The notes below the pieces were generated by a model, which was not told the origin of the DNA, searched no databases, and worked only from the letters and a program-made list of their open reading frames with translations. The translations under genes were made by a program, and so were the position numbers. Positions 63,866-64,000 of a DNA stretch of 64,000 bases are shown here, one piece after another. How positions within the stretch are numbered: position 1 is the stretch's first letter; each line of letters begins with the position of its first letter. The DNA comes from Lineus longissimus. Taxonomy: Eukaryota; Nemertea; Pilidiophora; Heteronemertea; Lineidae. The stretch is from NCBI RefSeq assembly GCF_910592395.1, contig NC_088325.1, forward strand, positions 3,685,501-3,749,500, in the 5' to 3' direction.

Positions 63866-64000
63866 ACAGTAGAAGCTCTCTATTAAGGACACCCTCGGAA
63901 CTAACAAATGCTGTCCCTAATGGTGTCCTGATAAGAGAGGTCAAATTGAATGGCAACAACAAATTTGGGACAAAAACTAGTGTCCTAGATAGGGCGGGTG
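63866..64000 (+). mobile_element. Pogo-like MITE, cut by the window edge
   Basis: Starts ACAGTAGAAGCTCTCTATTA with the family phrases CTGTCC and AATTGAATGGCAAC; the right end lies beyond the window. Confidence 0.8.

Overview
The window is a stretch of animal nuclear DNA: intron-bearing genes with GT/AG splice sites, metazoan protein families, and AT-leaning intergenic DNA saturated with transposons. The DIRS-type retrotransposon, CR1/L2-like LINE remnant, tRNA-derived SINEs and many small TA-flanked inverted-repeat elements suggest a marine invertebrate (deuterostome or lophotrochozoan). The sequence alone does not let me name the species.

Region 1 (1-14,600) holds the 3' part of an immunoglobulin-superfamily membrane receptor gene on the + strand. 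Seven exons splice in one continuous reading frame (390 codons plus stop): the second half of an Ig domain, a V-set-like Ig domain, a second Ig domain split over two exons, a transmembrane exon, and two cytoplasmic-tail exons. The 5' end lies outside the window. The split-Ig half-exons and their flanking intron are duplicated (around 499-2,880 and 3,714-11,090). Both introns were then invaded. The first took an array of 301-bp repeats (about 690-2,345), and a further element ends at 498. The second took a complete DIRS element (about 4,057-10,613). The DIRS element runs antisense to the receptor and keeps gag-like, RT/RNase H/methyltransferase-like and tyrosine-recombinase ORFs, inverted terminal repeats and an internal complementary region.

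Region 2 (14,600-54,200) shows no host gene I can recognise. It is a patchwork of mobile elements and tandem repeats: a MULE-like non-autonomous element with a 9-bp target duplication (17,238-18,180), a broken LINE (18,850-19,930), two long-armed foldback elements (22,853-23,510 and 39,075-39,816), two minisatellite families each present as an inverted pair (23.6/25.6 kb and 26.3/27.1 kb), several other tandem arrays, SINEs, and many copies of a ~180-bp TA-flanked element with pogo-like ends.

Region 3 (54,226-56,076, minus strand) is an intronless ORF of 616 codons. It encodes an acidic Pro/Glu-rich, probably disordered protein with a canonical N-myristoylation start (MGCRQS).

Region 4 (56,077-64,000) is again non-coding as far as I can see. 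It carries SINEs, pogo-like elements and a second array of the 301-bp repeat (62,290-63,425). The most interesting signals are the replacement-dominated divergence of the duplicated Ig half-exons, the arrays carrying three nuclear-receptor half-sites per unit, the well-preserved DIRS element, and the internal empty-site evidence for transposon insertion.
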